In this document: positions 18,610-27,633 of the stretch, one piece after another
Layout of the letters: each line of letters begins with the position of its first letter
Numbering within the stretch: the stretch's first letter is position 1
Origin: Flagellimonas beolgyonensis
GTDB lineage: Bacteria > Bacteroidota > Bacteroidia > Flavobacteriales > Flavobacteriaceae
Reading direction: 5' to 3'
DNA: 64,000 bases
Assembly: GCF_003992615.1 (NCBI RefSeq)
Contig: NZ_RZMY01000001.1
Span: forward strand, 33,928-97,927
Notes under the pieces: model-generated
What the model was told of the DNA's origin: nothing
Seen by the model: only the letters and a program-made list of their open reading frames with translations
Databases searched by the model: none
Position numbers and translations under genes: made by a program

Positions 18610-20556
18610 ATGGCAAAAGAGAACAATCCGAATAATGTCCCAAAAAAGCCACGATTTAGTTCGTGGTGGATCTATGGTGTGATCATAGCAATGATCATTG
18701 GTTTCCAATTTTTTGGGGGAAGCAGTTTTTCAAGTACAGAAAAAACAACAACCTCCGAATTGCAGGAGTTTTTGCGCAATGGCGACATTTCCAAAATCGT
18801 CATCATTACAAATACCCGACAGGCCAAGGTATATTTGACCGAAGAGGCCCTCAACAAGGATGTGCACAAAGGGGTGGCCAAAAAGCCCCTGTTCCCATCC
18901 AGCGGATTGATGCCCCAATACGTATTGGATTATGGGGACTTACAGATATTCCAGAATGAGATTACGGAGATAAAGAAGGAAAACAACCTCGATACCATTG
19001 TTGAATTCGATACAGAATCCAACGTATTGGGCGAGTTATTGCTGTCCTTATTACCGTTTGCCTTGATCATCGGTATTTGGATCTATTTGATGCGACGAAT
19101 GTCCGGAGGTGCCGGCGGTGGTGCTGGAGGCCAGATTTTCAATATTGGAAAATCCAAAGCCAAACTATTCGACGAAAAAACAGATACTCGAACTTCATTC
19201 AAAGATGTTGCCGGCTTGGAAGGCGCCAAGGAAGAGGTTCAGGAAATTGTGGAGTTTCTTAAGAATCCCGATAAATATACTTCCCTTGGAGGAAAAATTC
19301 CGAAAGGTGCCCTATTGGTAGGCCCTCCAGGAACAGGTAAGACCCTTTTGGCCAAAGCCGTTGCCGGTGAGGCCAAAGTACCCTTCTTTTCACTTTCCGG
19401 TTCGGACTTTGTGGAAATGTTCGTTGGTGTGGGTGCTTCCAGGGTACGTGACCTTTTCAAACAAGCGAAGGATAAATCCCCTGCCATCATATTCATCGAT
19501 GAGATTGATGCTATTGGTCGTGCAAGGGGTAAAAACAACTTTACAGGTTCCAATGATGAACGCGAGAACACATTGAACCAATTATTGACCGAAATGGACG
19601 GTTTTGGAACCAATACCAACGTAATCGTATTGGCCGCAACCAACCGAGCAGATGTGTTGGACAAGGCCTTGATGCGTGCCGGTCGTTTTGACCGTCAGAT
19701 CTATGTGGACCTACCCGACCTGAACGAAAGAAAAGAAATTTTTGAGGTGCACCTACGCCCCATCAAAACTGCGGAAACCCTTGATTTGGATTTCTTGGCC
19801 AAACAAACCCCTGGTTTTTCTGGAGCTGATATTGCCAATGTTTGTAACGAAGCTGCCCTGATCGCTGCCAGAAAAGAGAAGAAAGCCGTTACCAAACAGG
19901 ATTTCTTGGATGCAGTGGATAGAATTGTGGGCGGACTGGAAAAGAAAAACAAGATCATTACCCCAGAAGAGAAAAAGACCATCGCGTTCCACGAAGCAGG
20001 ACATGCCACGGTAAGTTGGATGCTGGAGCATGCCGCACCGTTGGTAAAAGTGACCATCGTGCCGCGTGGACAATCGTTGGGTGCCGCATGGTACTTGCCC
20101 GAAGAGCGCTTGATCGTTCGTCCAGAGCAAATGCTTGACGAAATGTGTGCTACCATGGGTGGTAGGGCCGCTGAGAAGGTCATCTTCAACAAAATTTCCA
20201 CTGGTGCCTTGAGCGATTTGGAAAAAGTGACCAAACAGGCTCGTGCCATGGTTACCATTTACGGCCTTAATGATCAACTTGGTAACATTACCTATTATGA
20301 CTCCTCGGGTCAAAATGAATATGGATTTACCAAACCTTATAGTGAGCAAACCGCCCAAAAAATCGATCAGGAAATATCCAAGATGATTGAGGAGCAATAC
20401 AAACGCGCCATCGATCTGCTTCAAGAAAACAAGGACAAACTTACGGAGTTGGCGGAACGACTTTTGGATAAAGAAGTTATCTTTAAGGACGACTTGGAAA
20501 AAATCTTTGGTAGAAGACCTTTTGAAAAAGAGGAAGAATTGGAGCCAGCGAAATAA
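18610..20556 (+). CDS. ftsH: ATP-dependent zinc metalloprotease FtsH
   Basis: A 648-residue membrane protease that degrades misfolded membrane proteins and short-lived regulators. Two membrane segments lie at about residues 18-38 ([16 protein letters not shown]) and 135-157 ([20 protein letters not shown]). The AAA domain has Walker A GPPGTGKT at residue 238, Walker [12 protein letters not shown] and the RAGRFDRQ second region of homology. The zinc site is HEAGH at residues 461-465. It lies 6 nt after rsfS and 37 nt before the LUD gene. Confidence 0.98.
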   Translation: MAKENNPNNVPKKPRFSSWWIYGVIIAMIIGFQFFGGSSFSSTEKTTTSELQEFLRNGDISKIVIITNTRQAKVYLTEEALNKDVHKGVAKKPLFPSSGLMPQYVLDYGDLQIFQNEITEIKKENNLDTIVEFDTESNVLGELLLSLLPFALIIGIWIYLMRRMSGGAGGGAGGQIFNIGKSKAKLFDEKTDTRTSFKDVAGLEGAKEEVQEIVEFLKNPDKYTSLGGKIPKGALLVGPPGTGKTLLAKAVAGEAKVPFFSLSGSDFVEMFVGVGASRVRDLFKQAKDKSPAIIFIDEIDAIGRARGKNNFTGSNDERENTLNQLLTEMDGFGTNTNVIVLAATNRADVLDKALMRAGRFDRQIYVDLPDLNERKEIFEVHLRPIKTAETLDLDFLAKQTPGFSGADIANVCNEAALIAARKEKKAVTKQDFLDAVDRIVGGLEKKNKIITPEEKKTIAFHEAGHATVSWMLEHAAPLVKVTIVPRGQSLGAAWYLPEERLIVRPEQMLDEMCATMGGRAAEKVIFNKISTGALSDLEKVTKQARAMVTIYGLNDQLGNITYYDSSGQNEYGFTKPYSEQTAQKIDQEISKMIEEQYKRAIDLLQENKDKLTELAERLLDKEVIFKDDLEKIFGRRPFEKEEELEPAK

Positions 20557-20593
20557 GCCAATTATTGAATTAGCAATGTGCCAGATACCATAA

Positions 20594-21202
20594 ATGGGAG
20601 TTTTTAAAAAACTTTTTGGGGGAGGAAAAAAGGTTTCCAAGGAAACTGTGGAAACCCGTGGTGAACATATGCCCGATCTCAAAATACCCGTGGATGAAAA
20701 ATTCACCATCTATTTCAAAAAAAATGGAGGCAAATTTATATACTGTGAAGATTTCAGTGAAGTCTCCGAAGCCTTAAAAAGCATTGTTTCGGAAAACGAT
20801 TGGCAAAACCATCCATTTTATACCCTTGACCCTCGACTGGAAGCCCGCTTTTCATCAGAAAACCTAACATTTACCAACAATAGGCAGGAAAGCAATATTT
20901 TCTTTACCACCTGCGAGCATTTAGTGGCCCACAACGGTTCCATTTTGGTATGCTCCAATCAGATCAAAGAGAAAAAATTGAACGAGTTGCCAACCAACCT
21001 TATCGTATTTGCCACTACCAGTCAATTGGTCGACTCCATTAGTGAGGCACTCAAGACCATCAAGGAACGCTATCAAAAGGATATACCCAATAATATCACC
21101 ACATTAAAGCACTTTCAACCCACTCCAGAAAACAAAGATGATTTTCTTTCCTACGGAAGTGCCTCAAAAAATGTCTATCTTTTACTCCTAGAAGACTACT
21201 GA
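20594..21202 (+). CDS. LUD-domain (LutC/YkgG-like) protein
   Basis: A 202-residue protein with the LUD fold pattern seen in LutC-type proteins: an N-terminal KKNGGKFIYCED, a middle FFTTCEHLVAHNGSILVCS and LIVFATTSQLVD. LutC family members work in L-lactate oxidation, but there is no lutA or lutB here, and the protein lacks the iron-sulphur cysteines of LutB. It sits in the middle of a membrane-lipid operon, between ftsH (37 nt) and cdsA (4 nt). Function here is unknown. Confidence 0.75.
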   Translation: MGVFKKLFGGGKKVSKETVETRGEHMPDLKIPVDEKFTIYFKKNGGKFIYCEDFSEVSEALKSIVSENDWQNHPFYTLDPRLEARFSSENLTFTNNRQESNIFFTTCEHLVAHNGSILVCSNQIKEKKLNELPTNLIVFATTSQLVDSISEALKTIKERYQKDIPNNITTLKHFQPTPENKDDFLSYGSASKNVYLLLLEDY

Positions 21203-21206
21203 TTTC

Positions 21207-22010
21207 ATGAAAGAAATATTACGACGCTCCATTACGGGGGTCATTTATGTTGTACTTCTGTTAGGGGCGGTGTTCTTGAGTTCGGATGCTTTCGATTTCT
21301 TGTTCATGACCTTCGGGTTGGGCTGTCTGTATGAATTCAAGAAGATTGTCAGGCTTAAAGGTTACTTCATTTTTGTGGCCTATTTGGCATTATGGTGGGT
21401 CTATATTTATCTAATACAGGACCAAACCGCAATCACCATCTTGATGCTACTCACCTTGGCAGTCGACTTGGCCCTGCTCATGTTCTTGTTCTCCAAAAAG
21501 AGCAAACATTTCACGGAAGTCCAAAAATTCCTAATTGCTCTTTTCTACATTGGGGGCGGGTGTATTTTCCTGACAATGATTCCGTACAAACAAGACGATT
21601 TTGCCCAATTCCTGATCATGGGCATATTTATTTTGATATGGGTGAACGACACCTTTGCCTATTTGGTGGGCCGAACTTTAGGCCGAACAAAACTTTTCCC
21701 ATCAGTTTCCCCAAAAAAAACCATTGAAGGTTCTGTCGGAGGTCTTATTTTTGCACTGGTTGCCGCCTATTTTTTATCATGGTACGAAACAAAACTCACT
21801 TTGATGCAATGGATGGCCATGGCAACGATCATTGTGGTTGCCGGAAGTTTGGGCGACCTTTTGGAGTCCAAGTTCAAACGTATGGCCGGAGTAAAGGACA
21901 GTGGAGCCATATTACCGGGGCATGGTGGAATTTGGGACCGTTTGGATAGTTTGGTGTTCGCCGCACCTTTTGCTTATTTGATACTTAATTTGTTCTCCTA
22001 TGTTTCATAA
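21207..22010 (+). CDS. cdsA: Phosphatidate cytidylyltransferase
   Basis: A 267-residue integral membrane enzyme making CDP-diacylglycerol from phosphatidate and CTP. It has about seven to eight hydrophobic segments and ends with the family signature GDLLESKFKRMAGVKDSGAI followed by PGHGGIWDRLDSL. The upstream VSPKKTIEGSVGG loop is also typical. It starts 4 nt after the LUD gene and overlaps the psd start by 11 nt. Together with psd it gives the CDP-DAG and the last step of phosphatidylethanolamine synthesis. Confidence 0.95.
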   Translation: MKEILRRSITGVIYVVLLLGAVFLSSDAFDFLFMTFGLGCLYEFKKIVRLKGYFIFVAYLALWWVYIYLIQDQTAITILMLLTLAVDLALLMFLFSKKSKHFTEVQKFLIALFYIGGGCIFLTMIPYKQDDFAQFLIMGIFILIWVNDTFAYLVGRTLGRTKLFPSVSPKKTIEGSVGGLIFALVAAYFLSWYETKLTLMQWMAMATIIVVAGSLGDLLESKFKRMAGVKDSGAILPGHGGIWDRLDSLVFAAPFAYLILNLFSYVS

Positions 22011-22665
22011 AGAGGGTCAAAAGATTATAATTACAACATTCTTTTTAGTGGTTGCTGCCGTACTGGCCGCCCAATATTATATTGATTTGGAATGGGCCAG
22101 ATATGCCGTCCAAATAGCGGCCCTTCTCTTATTGATTGCCATTCTGCAGTTCTTCAGGAACCCAAGGAGACCAGTGACCCCAAATTTTGATGATATTTTG
22201 GCGCCTGTCGATGGAAAGGTGGTTGTGATCGAGGAAGTGGACGAAACCGAATATTTTAAAGACCGAAGAAGGCAAGTATCCATATTTATGTCACCGGTGA
22301 ACGTACACGTAACAAGGTACCCTGCCAGTGGCACCATTACCTACTCCAAATACCACCCAGGCAAATATTTGGTGGCGTGGCACCCAAAATCAAGTACTGA
22401 AAACGAACGTACCACAGTAATTCTCCATACCCCAAAATTTGGGGAAATCGGATACCGTCAAATCGCCGGTGCCATGGCACGCCGCATTGTTAACTATGCG
22501 GAAGAAGGCGAACAAGTGACACAAGGTGAGGATGCCGGTTTCATTAAATTTGGCTCACGTGTGGACCTGTTATTGCCCTTGGATTGCAACATTACCGTAA
22601 AATTGAACCAAAAAGTAACAGGCGCCAAAACTTGTATCGCTTCCTTAAGACCACAAGATGACTGA
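22000..22665 (+). CDS. psd: Phosphatidylserine decarboxylase
   Basis: A 221-residue proenzyme that self-cleaves and makes phosphatidylethanolamine. A membrane segment lies at about residues 8-48. The self-processing site is in GFIKFGSRVDLLLP, where the Gly-Ser bond is cut to give the pyruvoyl group. PVNVHVTRYPASG and YHPGKYLVA are family blocks of the short bacterial form. It overlaps cdsA by 11 nt and the ACBP gene by 8 nt. Confidence 0.95.
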   Translation: MFHKEGQKIIITTFFLVVAAVLAAQYYIDLEWARYAVQIAALLLLIAILQFFRNPRRPVTPNFDDILAPVDGKVVVIEEVDETEYFKDRRRQVSIFMSPVNVHVTRYPASGTITYSKYHPGKYLVAWHPKSSTENERTTVILHTPKFGEIGYRQIAGAMARRIVNYAEEGEQVTQGEDAGFIKFGSRVDLLLPLDCNITVKLNQKVTGAKTCIASLRPQDD

Positions 22666-22921
22666 TGAAGAGCTACATAAAAGGTTCGATGCGGCCGTAA
22701 ACTTCGTAAACTCGTATACGGAGCCTTTGCCTGCTGATCTTTTGCTCAAACTATATGCCTATTTCAAAATAGCCAATAGGAATTTTGAAAACCCAGGCAG
22801 CAGAACCCCATTGATCAATGCCTTTAAAGCGAATGCCCTTTTTCAAGCCAAAAACATCAGTGCCAAAGAAGCGATGCAGAAGTATGTGGCCTTGGTGGAA
22901 AAAGAATTGAAATCGCTTTAG
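22658..22921 (+). CDS. Acyl-CoA-binding protein
   Basis: An 87-residue four-helix ACBP that carries long-chain acyl-CoA. The pattern LHKRFDAAVNFVNS, LYAYFKIANRNFENPG and AFKANALFQAKNISAKEAMQ matches the family throughout, including the aromatic and lysine positions that hold the CoA phosphate. ACBPs are common in eukaryotes and scattered in bacteria. Its overlap with psd by 8 nt puts it in the phospholipid operon. The last 4 nt overlap the convergent AGMO-like gene. Confidence 0.9.
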   Translation: MTDEELHKRFDAAVNFVNSYTEPLPADLLLKLYAYFKIANRNFENPGSRTPLINAFKANALFQAKNISAKEAMQKYVALVEKELKSL

Positions 22922-24186
22922 GATACCAAATCAGGAGATACAAACGATTTTTCAAAATAAGTGAAGTAAACGGCAAACATGATGGTGGCCAAAAAATACA
23001 GTGCCACCAAATAACTCCCATACGACCAAAACGCATCCAGTCCAAACCAATCGTTGGTCCAATAGATCAAGATCAATCCTGCAACACCCCTGGCCACCTC
23101 AATCCATATCGCGTATCCTTTACGGTCCATCAAAGCCGTGTACCCAAATATTCCAACCATAACAAAGGCTCCGAAATACAACAAGCCATCAAAACCGATT
23201 TCGGCATAGTTGTAGAACATGAACAGCATTAAAAATGTGGTAAACACCAACTGAAAAATGGAATACGCCTTAAGTCCCCATGAAGTGGAGGGCTGGTATT
23301 TTTCAAAATGATAGACATCTTCTATGATTTCCACAGGATATTTTTCTTTCACATCTGCTGGCCGCCAACCAGTCGGCATAAACCAAATTCGAAGTTTGTC
23401 CCAATAGCTTTTGGTTCGCCATGTATCCTGCATCAAACGCCATAAATGCTGAAAATTGATGATAATGGGATTCCATGTATGTGCTGGTTTCAAAACACCA
23501 TATTGGGGTGGCACATCGTCCAGTTCTTCTTGAAAGGTACCGAACATTCGGTCCCAAACACAGAAAATCTGCCCTAAGTTCTTATCGATATATTCCCTGT
23601 TGATGGCATGGTGCACCCGATGTTGGGAAGGAGTAACGATCACATATTCCAACCAACCCATTTTCCCGATATGACGTGTATGGTACCAAAATTGGGCAAA
23701 CAGGTGAATCGGTGCCAAAACAGCGATAACCGTATTGGGAACCCCAAACAGGGCTGCAGGTATCAATAATAGAGCATAATAGCCCAATAAATTGGATATG
23801 GGTTGGCGAAGCGCGCAGGCCAAATTGAATTCCTCGCTACTATGATGGATCACATGCTGGTTCCAGAAGAAATTGATATGATGGCTCAAGCGATGGTTCC
23901 AATAGCCCGCAAAATCCAAAGCAATGAATGCCACTACCCATACCAACCAAGTGGCTTTGATCTCCACAAGGGCCAAATGTTCCAAAAGAAACGGATAACT
24001 GATCAAGATAATACCCAAACCCAAGGAATCCTTGACCACGTTGGTGAGTCCGGAACTGAGGCTGCTCACAGTATCCATTACATTATGCATTTGGTTTTTT
24101 ACCAAACGACCATACAGTACTTCAACAAGTACCAATCCTACAAAAAATGGGATGGCATATAACAATGCCGCTGCATACGATTCCAT
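22918..24186 (-). CDS. Alkylglycerol-monooxygenase-like membrane oxidase (sterol desaturase family)
   Basis: A 422-residue protein of the fatty acid hydroxylase/sterol desaturase superfamily. The eight-or-so iron-binding histidines are visible as HRLSHHINFFW, HVIHHSSEEFN, YHTRHIG and HRVHHAIN. The segment INREYIDKNLGQ followed by FCVWDRMFGTF is what AGMO-type (ether-lipid-cleaving) enzymes have. The C-terminal 120 residues add three or four membrane segments. It lies 50 nt downstream of the nucleotidyltransferase and is probably in the same transcript. AGMO activity is inferred and unproven; a lipid or carotenoid hydroxylase is the alternative. Confidence 0.8.
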   Translation of the reverse strand: MESYAAALLYAIPFFVGLVLVEVLYGRLVKNQMHNVMDTVSSLSSGLTNVVKDSLGLGIILISYPFLLEHLALVEIKATWLVWVVAFIALDFAGYWNHRLSHHINFFWNQHVIHHSSEEFNLACALRQPISNLLGYYALLLIPAALFGVPNTVIAVLAPIHLFAQFWYHTRHIGKMGWLEYVIVTPSQHRVHHAINREYIDKNLGQIFCVWDRMFGTFQEELDDVPPQYGVLKPAHTWNPIIINFQHLWRLMQDTWRTKSYWDKLRIWFMPTGWRPADVKEKYPVEIIEDVYHFEKYQPSTSWGLKAYSIFQLVFTTFLMLFMFYNYAEIGFDGLLYFGAFVMVGIFGYTALMDRKGYAIWIEVARGVAGLILIYWTNDWFGLDAFWSYGSYLVALYFLATIMFAVYFTYFEKSFVSPDLVS

Positions 24187-24236
24187 TCCTAATAATTAAA
24201 TTTTTCGATGCAAGTAAGGGGTTATGCGATAGAAAG

Positions 24237-25076
24237 TTACTCCAAATTTTTAAATAATTGGATATCATGGGCATCCGTAAGATCGGGAATATGCTCCGAT
24301 CGGGGAATACAAAGCACACTTTTTGGTCGCTCCATAACCATATTTCCCACTGCCTTTGGCAACTCCTTTTCATCACGAATAGGATCTAACGGACAGTTTT
24401 TGAGATAAGGGTAGATATCTCCGCCATAAAAACTAAAAATGTTCATGCTCACTCGAAGCTCCCCTGTTTCATCCTTATAACCAGGAATATCCTCCATGGG
24501 TGGTTTCTCCACAATCTTTTTCAAATAACCCTCCGAAGAAATATCCATGACCGCAAACTTGGAAATACGTTCATCTGAATATTCAAACCCCGAACTGCCA
24601 TAGCTAATCAGTGCATTGGGTGCTTTCCTTTCCATCCTGAGATCCTTGAAAGCACCTACGGAATACAAATTGTCGCCATTACAAACCGTAAAGGTGGTTT
24701 GCTTCAACTTAGGGTATTGATCTAAACATTGTTGCAGGGCATCAGCAGTTCCCAATGGTTTTTCTCTTTTATCCGGCACCTGTTGAACCGCCAGATATAC
24801 CTTTAGACCGGCAGGCAATTTTTGGTCACTGACCAACTCTTGAAAGACCTGATTTTCCGGACTGGTAATCAAATACAGGTTTTCATAGCCTGCTTCCACA
24901 GCATTCTTTACCAAATAATATAAAAATGGACGGCCATGCTTCCCGACTGGTATGAGACTTTTATGCGGAATATTGTCCATTACTCCCCGGTGATCGGAAA
25001 TCGCTTTCAAACTCCGTTTCATTCGGGAGGAGGCACCACCCACCATAATTATCAGACTTTTATTCTCCATCATCAT
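24237..25076 (-). CDS. Sugar-phosphate nucleotidyltransferase
   Basis: A 279-residue NTP-transferase-fold protein. The nucleotide loop is IIMVGGASSRMKRSL at residues 9-23, followed by KSLIPVGKHGRPFL and a GDN motif (VCNGDNLYS) that would bind the metal. It joins a sugar 1-phosphate to a nucleotide; base and sugar cannot be read. The start overlaps the stop of the GHMP kinase gene by 4 nt, so the two are coupled, the arrangement expected for a kinase/pyrophosphorylase salvage pair. First ATG of MMM is used. Confidence 0.8.
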   Translation of the reverse strand: MMMENKSLIIMVGGASSRMKRSLKAISDHRGVMDNIPHKSLIPVGKHGRPFLYYLVKNAVEAGYENLYLITSPENQVFQELVSDQKLPAGLKVYLAVQQVPDKREKPLGTADALQQCLDQYPKLKQTTFTVCNGDNLYSVGAFKDLRMERKAPNALISYGSSGFEYSDERISKFAVMDISSEGYLKKIVEKPPMEDIPGYKDETGELRVSMNIFSFYGGDIYPYLKNCPLDPIRDEKELPKAVGNMVMERPKSVLCIPRSEHIPDLTDAHDIQLFKNLE

Positions 25077-26125
25077 ATTGTTACCGCCACTTCATAAACC
25101 GCTTTTGCACCAGCATCCAAAAAGGCGTTCTTGACCTTATCCACATTTTCATCCAAAACCATGGCCACCATACAGCCACCACCACCGGAACCTATGGTCT
25201 TTGCCCCCAATGCACCTGCTTTCAGCGCTTTTTCCATCATGTTGACCATTTCTGGTGGGGTGTTCTTGATTTGATGTTGAAGAATGGCTTGATGTTCGTT
25301 CATCAACCTGCCCAATCTCTGCACATCCGGATGTTTCTTTTGCAGCTCTTCCTTGGCCTGAAGGGTTATCTGGTAATTGAAAATGGCCGCATACCAGTGA
25401 TTTTGATACTCTTGTGGCACTATTGACCTGTACTTTTCATAGTCCGCTGGTGTGGATTCCTTTAAATTGAAATCTGGATGGTGTTGCTGAATGGCCGACA
25501 CTGCATTTTGGGCATAAACCCGTGCATTTTTAAGCACGGTAAGTGTCTTCTTGGCCAAACCCGATTCGGCCACTAATAATTTGCCCACATCTGCACTCAA
25601 TCGGACACTTTCACCACTTTGGGTATCGATGTACAACAAGCCTTTTTGGGCAATGGTATATTGATCCATGAGTCCGCCAGGTTGATCAAAGAACAACACC
25701 TCAGCCTCATAGGCCCAACGACCAATCTGATAGTCGCTAATGGTCTCCATTTTACCCTGAGTGGCAACCAAAAAACGCAGCCAAGCCACCACCAAAGCTG
25801 ATGAACTGGACAACCCGGCATTTACAGGTATGTTTCCAGACACTTCAATGGCATAGCCTTCGTCAAAATGAAAGCCTTCCTTTTTGAGTACTGCCATGCA
25901 GGAACGGAAATAATCGTCCTGTAACACCTGCTGCAACCCATTTTTGAGGTCAATCACAACCTCGTCGTTCAAGTCCAACAATTCAATATGAAAATTCTTT
26001 TCAGGAATTCGACTGGCCTTCAACTGAATGAACCGATCAATGGTACCTGCGATAACGGGAAGTCCCAAATAATCCTGATGATCGCCATAAAAACAAATGC
26101 GCGCAGGAACTTTTAGTTGAATCAT
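25073..26125 (-). CDS. GHMP-family sugar kinase
   Basis: A 350-residue GHMP kinase. Motif 1 is CFYGDHQDYLGLP near residue 12, resembling the galactokinase G-E-H-x-D-Y box; motif 2 is NAGLSSSSALVVAW, the ATP loop; motif 3 is GSGGGGCMVAMV near the C-terminus. It probably phosphorylates C1 of a sugar. Neighbours are a GH109-type glycosidase 9 nt upstream and a nucleotidyltransferase overlapping by 4 nt downstream, so a GalNAc or galactose-type substrate is suggested. Heptose or fucose kinases share this fold, so the substrate is open. Confidence 0.82.
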   Translation of the reverse strand: MIQLKVPARICFYGDHQDYLGLPVIAGTIDRFIQLKASRIPEKNFHIELLDLNDEVVIDLKNGLQQVLQDDYFRSCMAVLKKEGFHFDEGYAIEVSGNIPVNAGLSSSSALVVAWLRFLVATQGKMETISDYQIGRWAYEAEVLFFDQPGGLMDQYTIAQKGLLYIDTQSGESVRLSADVGKLLVAESGLAKKTLTVLKNARVYAQNAVSAIQQHHPDFNLKESTPADYEKYRSIVPQEYQNHWYAAIFNYQITLQAKEELQKKHPDVQRLGRLMNEHQAILQHQIKNTPPEMVNMMEKALKAGALGAKTIGSGGGGCMVAMVLDENVDKVKNAFLDAGAKAVYEVAVTI

Positions 26126-26134
26126 AAATATAAA

Positions 26135-27523
26135 TCAGCTTATTATATCCAAAGGCTTGGTTTCTGTATAATTGCCCCTTGTAAAATCGGGAAAAGGCTG
26201 GGGTGCACCTCCACTGGCCACGGAGCGCTCGCTCAAAGGGGATACGGCACTCCACAGACAACCTTCGTACACATTTTGATCCAAAGGCAGCCCTTTCTGG
26301 AGACATTCCACAATGCGATACACCATGATCCCGTCCATTCCGCCATGTCCACTGCCTTTGGCAGCTTCGTTCAACCGTTTGTACAGGGGATGGTCATATT
26401 TCGCGTACAATTGCTCCAATTGTTCCCCTTGCACCCACGAATGGTGATCTTTGGTAATGCCCTCCACACCACCTTCAAGGGCCACCCGGGTGGGGAAGCC
26501 CGCCAAGGTTCCCTTGGTGCCCTGTATCAAGTTCAATCGGGAATAGGGTCTTGGACTTGTTTCATCCCATTGCACCATAATGGTCTTGCCCATGGTGGTT
26601 TTTATGATGGAGGTGTTCAAATCACCACCCTTAAAATTCAATTGGTTCCATTTATGGTCTTTGGGGTAATTCTTTTTTGCATACATGGCCCTGCCCCTTG
26701 CCGGGGTTGAAAATGAGACCAAGCTTCCAAAAGTATCCTCTCCCCTGGCCAAGCTCATGTATTGGGCCACCGGTCCCAGTCCGTGGGTAGGATAGAGGTT
26801 GCCATTGCGTTTGGCATAATGATGGGTACGCCAAGACCCCGTTCCCCGCTCCTGCTCTTCCATTTGCCAACGTAGTTCATGGATATAGGCTGCCTCACCG
26901 TGTAAAATTTCACCGATCAAGCCCTGTCTGCACATATTGAGAAACATGAGCTCATCACGACTATAATTTACGTTTTCCAGCATCATACAATGCTTTTGGG
27001 TGCGCTCGCTGGCATCCACAATATCCCACATTTCCTGGATGGTGGTTGCGATGGGCACCTCTACAAACGCATGTGCCCCCTGCTCCATGGCACCGATGGC
27101 CATCGGCGCATGGTTGGCCCAATTGGTCGCGATGAACACAACGTCGGGGCGCACTTCCTGCAACAGGGTCTTCCATCGGTTTTCGTCCCCCCAATATTGT
27201 TTGATGTTCCTATGTCGGTTCGGTCCACCGGCCTCATTGACCCATTGGGTTTTTTCCTTGACCAAATCCTCGTACAGATCACAAATGGCAACCACCTCGG
27301 TTCCTTCCAAAGCGGCAAAAAATTTGGCATGTGTGCCCCCTCTTGCTCCTACTCCGATAAAGGCTGCACGGACAGTTTCAATTTTTGGAGCGGCATAACC
27401 CCCCATATAAATCGAAGATAGCGGTCTTTCAGAACCGGCCTTTAGATAACTTGGAACCATGGTCACAGCGGCTGCGGACAAAGAGGTTTTCTTGATAAAA
27501 CTGCGTCTATTGAGGTTTTTCAT
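26135..27523 (-). CDS. GH109-type NAD-dependent alpha-N-acetylgalactosaminidase
   Basis: A 462-residue Gfo/Idh/MocA-fold protein with a twin-arginine signal (NRRSFIKKTS at residues 5-14). The NAD site is FIGVGARGGTHAKFF. Blocks shared with known GH109 glycosidases are NMCRQGLIGEILHGEAAYIH, THHYAKRNGNLYPTHGLGPV, FKGGDLNTSIIKT, MVQWDETSPRPYSR and HGGMDGIMVYRI. GH109 enzymes cleave alpha-GalNAc by a redox mechanism with NAD. Its export with bound cofactor fits Tat. It is the first gene of the operon with the GHMP kinase and nucleotidyltransferase. An oxidoreductase on another sugar is the alternative. Confidence 0.85.
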   Translation of the reverse strand: MKNLNRRSFIKKTSLSAAAVTMVPSYLKAGSERPLSSIYMGGYAAPKIETVRAAFIGVGARGGTHAKFFAALEGTEVVAICDLYEDLVKEKTQWVNEAGGPNRHRNIKQYWGDENRWKTLLQEVRPDVVFIATNWANHAPMAIGAMEQGAHAFVEVPIATTIQEMWDIVDASERTQKHCMMLENVNYSRDELMFLNMCRQGLIGEILHGEAAYIHELRWQMEEQERGTGSWRTHHYAKRNGNLYPTHGLGPVAQYMSLARGEDTFGSLVSFSTPARGRAMYAKKNYPKDHKWNQLNFKGGDLNTSIIKTTMGKTIMVQWDETSPRPYSRLNLIQGTKGTLAGFPTRVALEGGVEGITKDHHSWVQGEQLEQLYAKYDHPLYKRLNEAAKGSGHGGMDGIMVYRIVECLQKGLPLDQNVYEGCLWSAVSPLSERSVASGGAPQPFPDFTRGNYTETKPLDIIS

Positions 27524-27582
27524 GATAGATATGCGTTGGTTTTTTACTTCAATATATTGATTTCCAAAGTATGAAAAAATGA

Positions 27583-27608
27583 AGAAAGGGAAGACTTCTT
27601 CCCTTTCT
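27583..27608 (-). terminator. Terminator after valS
   Basis: A perfect 11-bp stem with a 4-nt loop (AGAAAGGGAAG against CTTCCCTTTCT), followed on the minus strand by a T-rich stretch. It separates valS from the GH109 operon downstream of it. Confidence 0.8.
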
Positions 27609-27633
27609 ATATATCATTTATTGAAAACAAAAT

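Noticed and set aside
19701..20709. Long minus-strand frames over ftsH
   Set aside because: Shadow frames of ftsH; composition reflects the complementary strand.
26652..27421. Several mid-length frames in the GH109 gene
   Set aside because: Shadows of the conserved minus-strand gene; none has a signal or motif.
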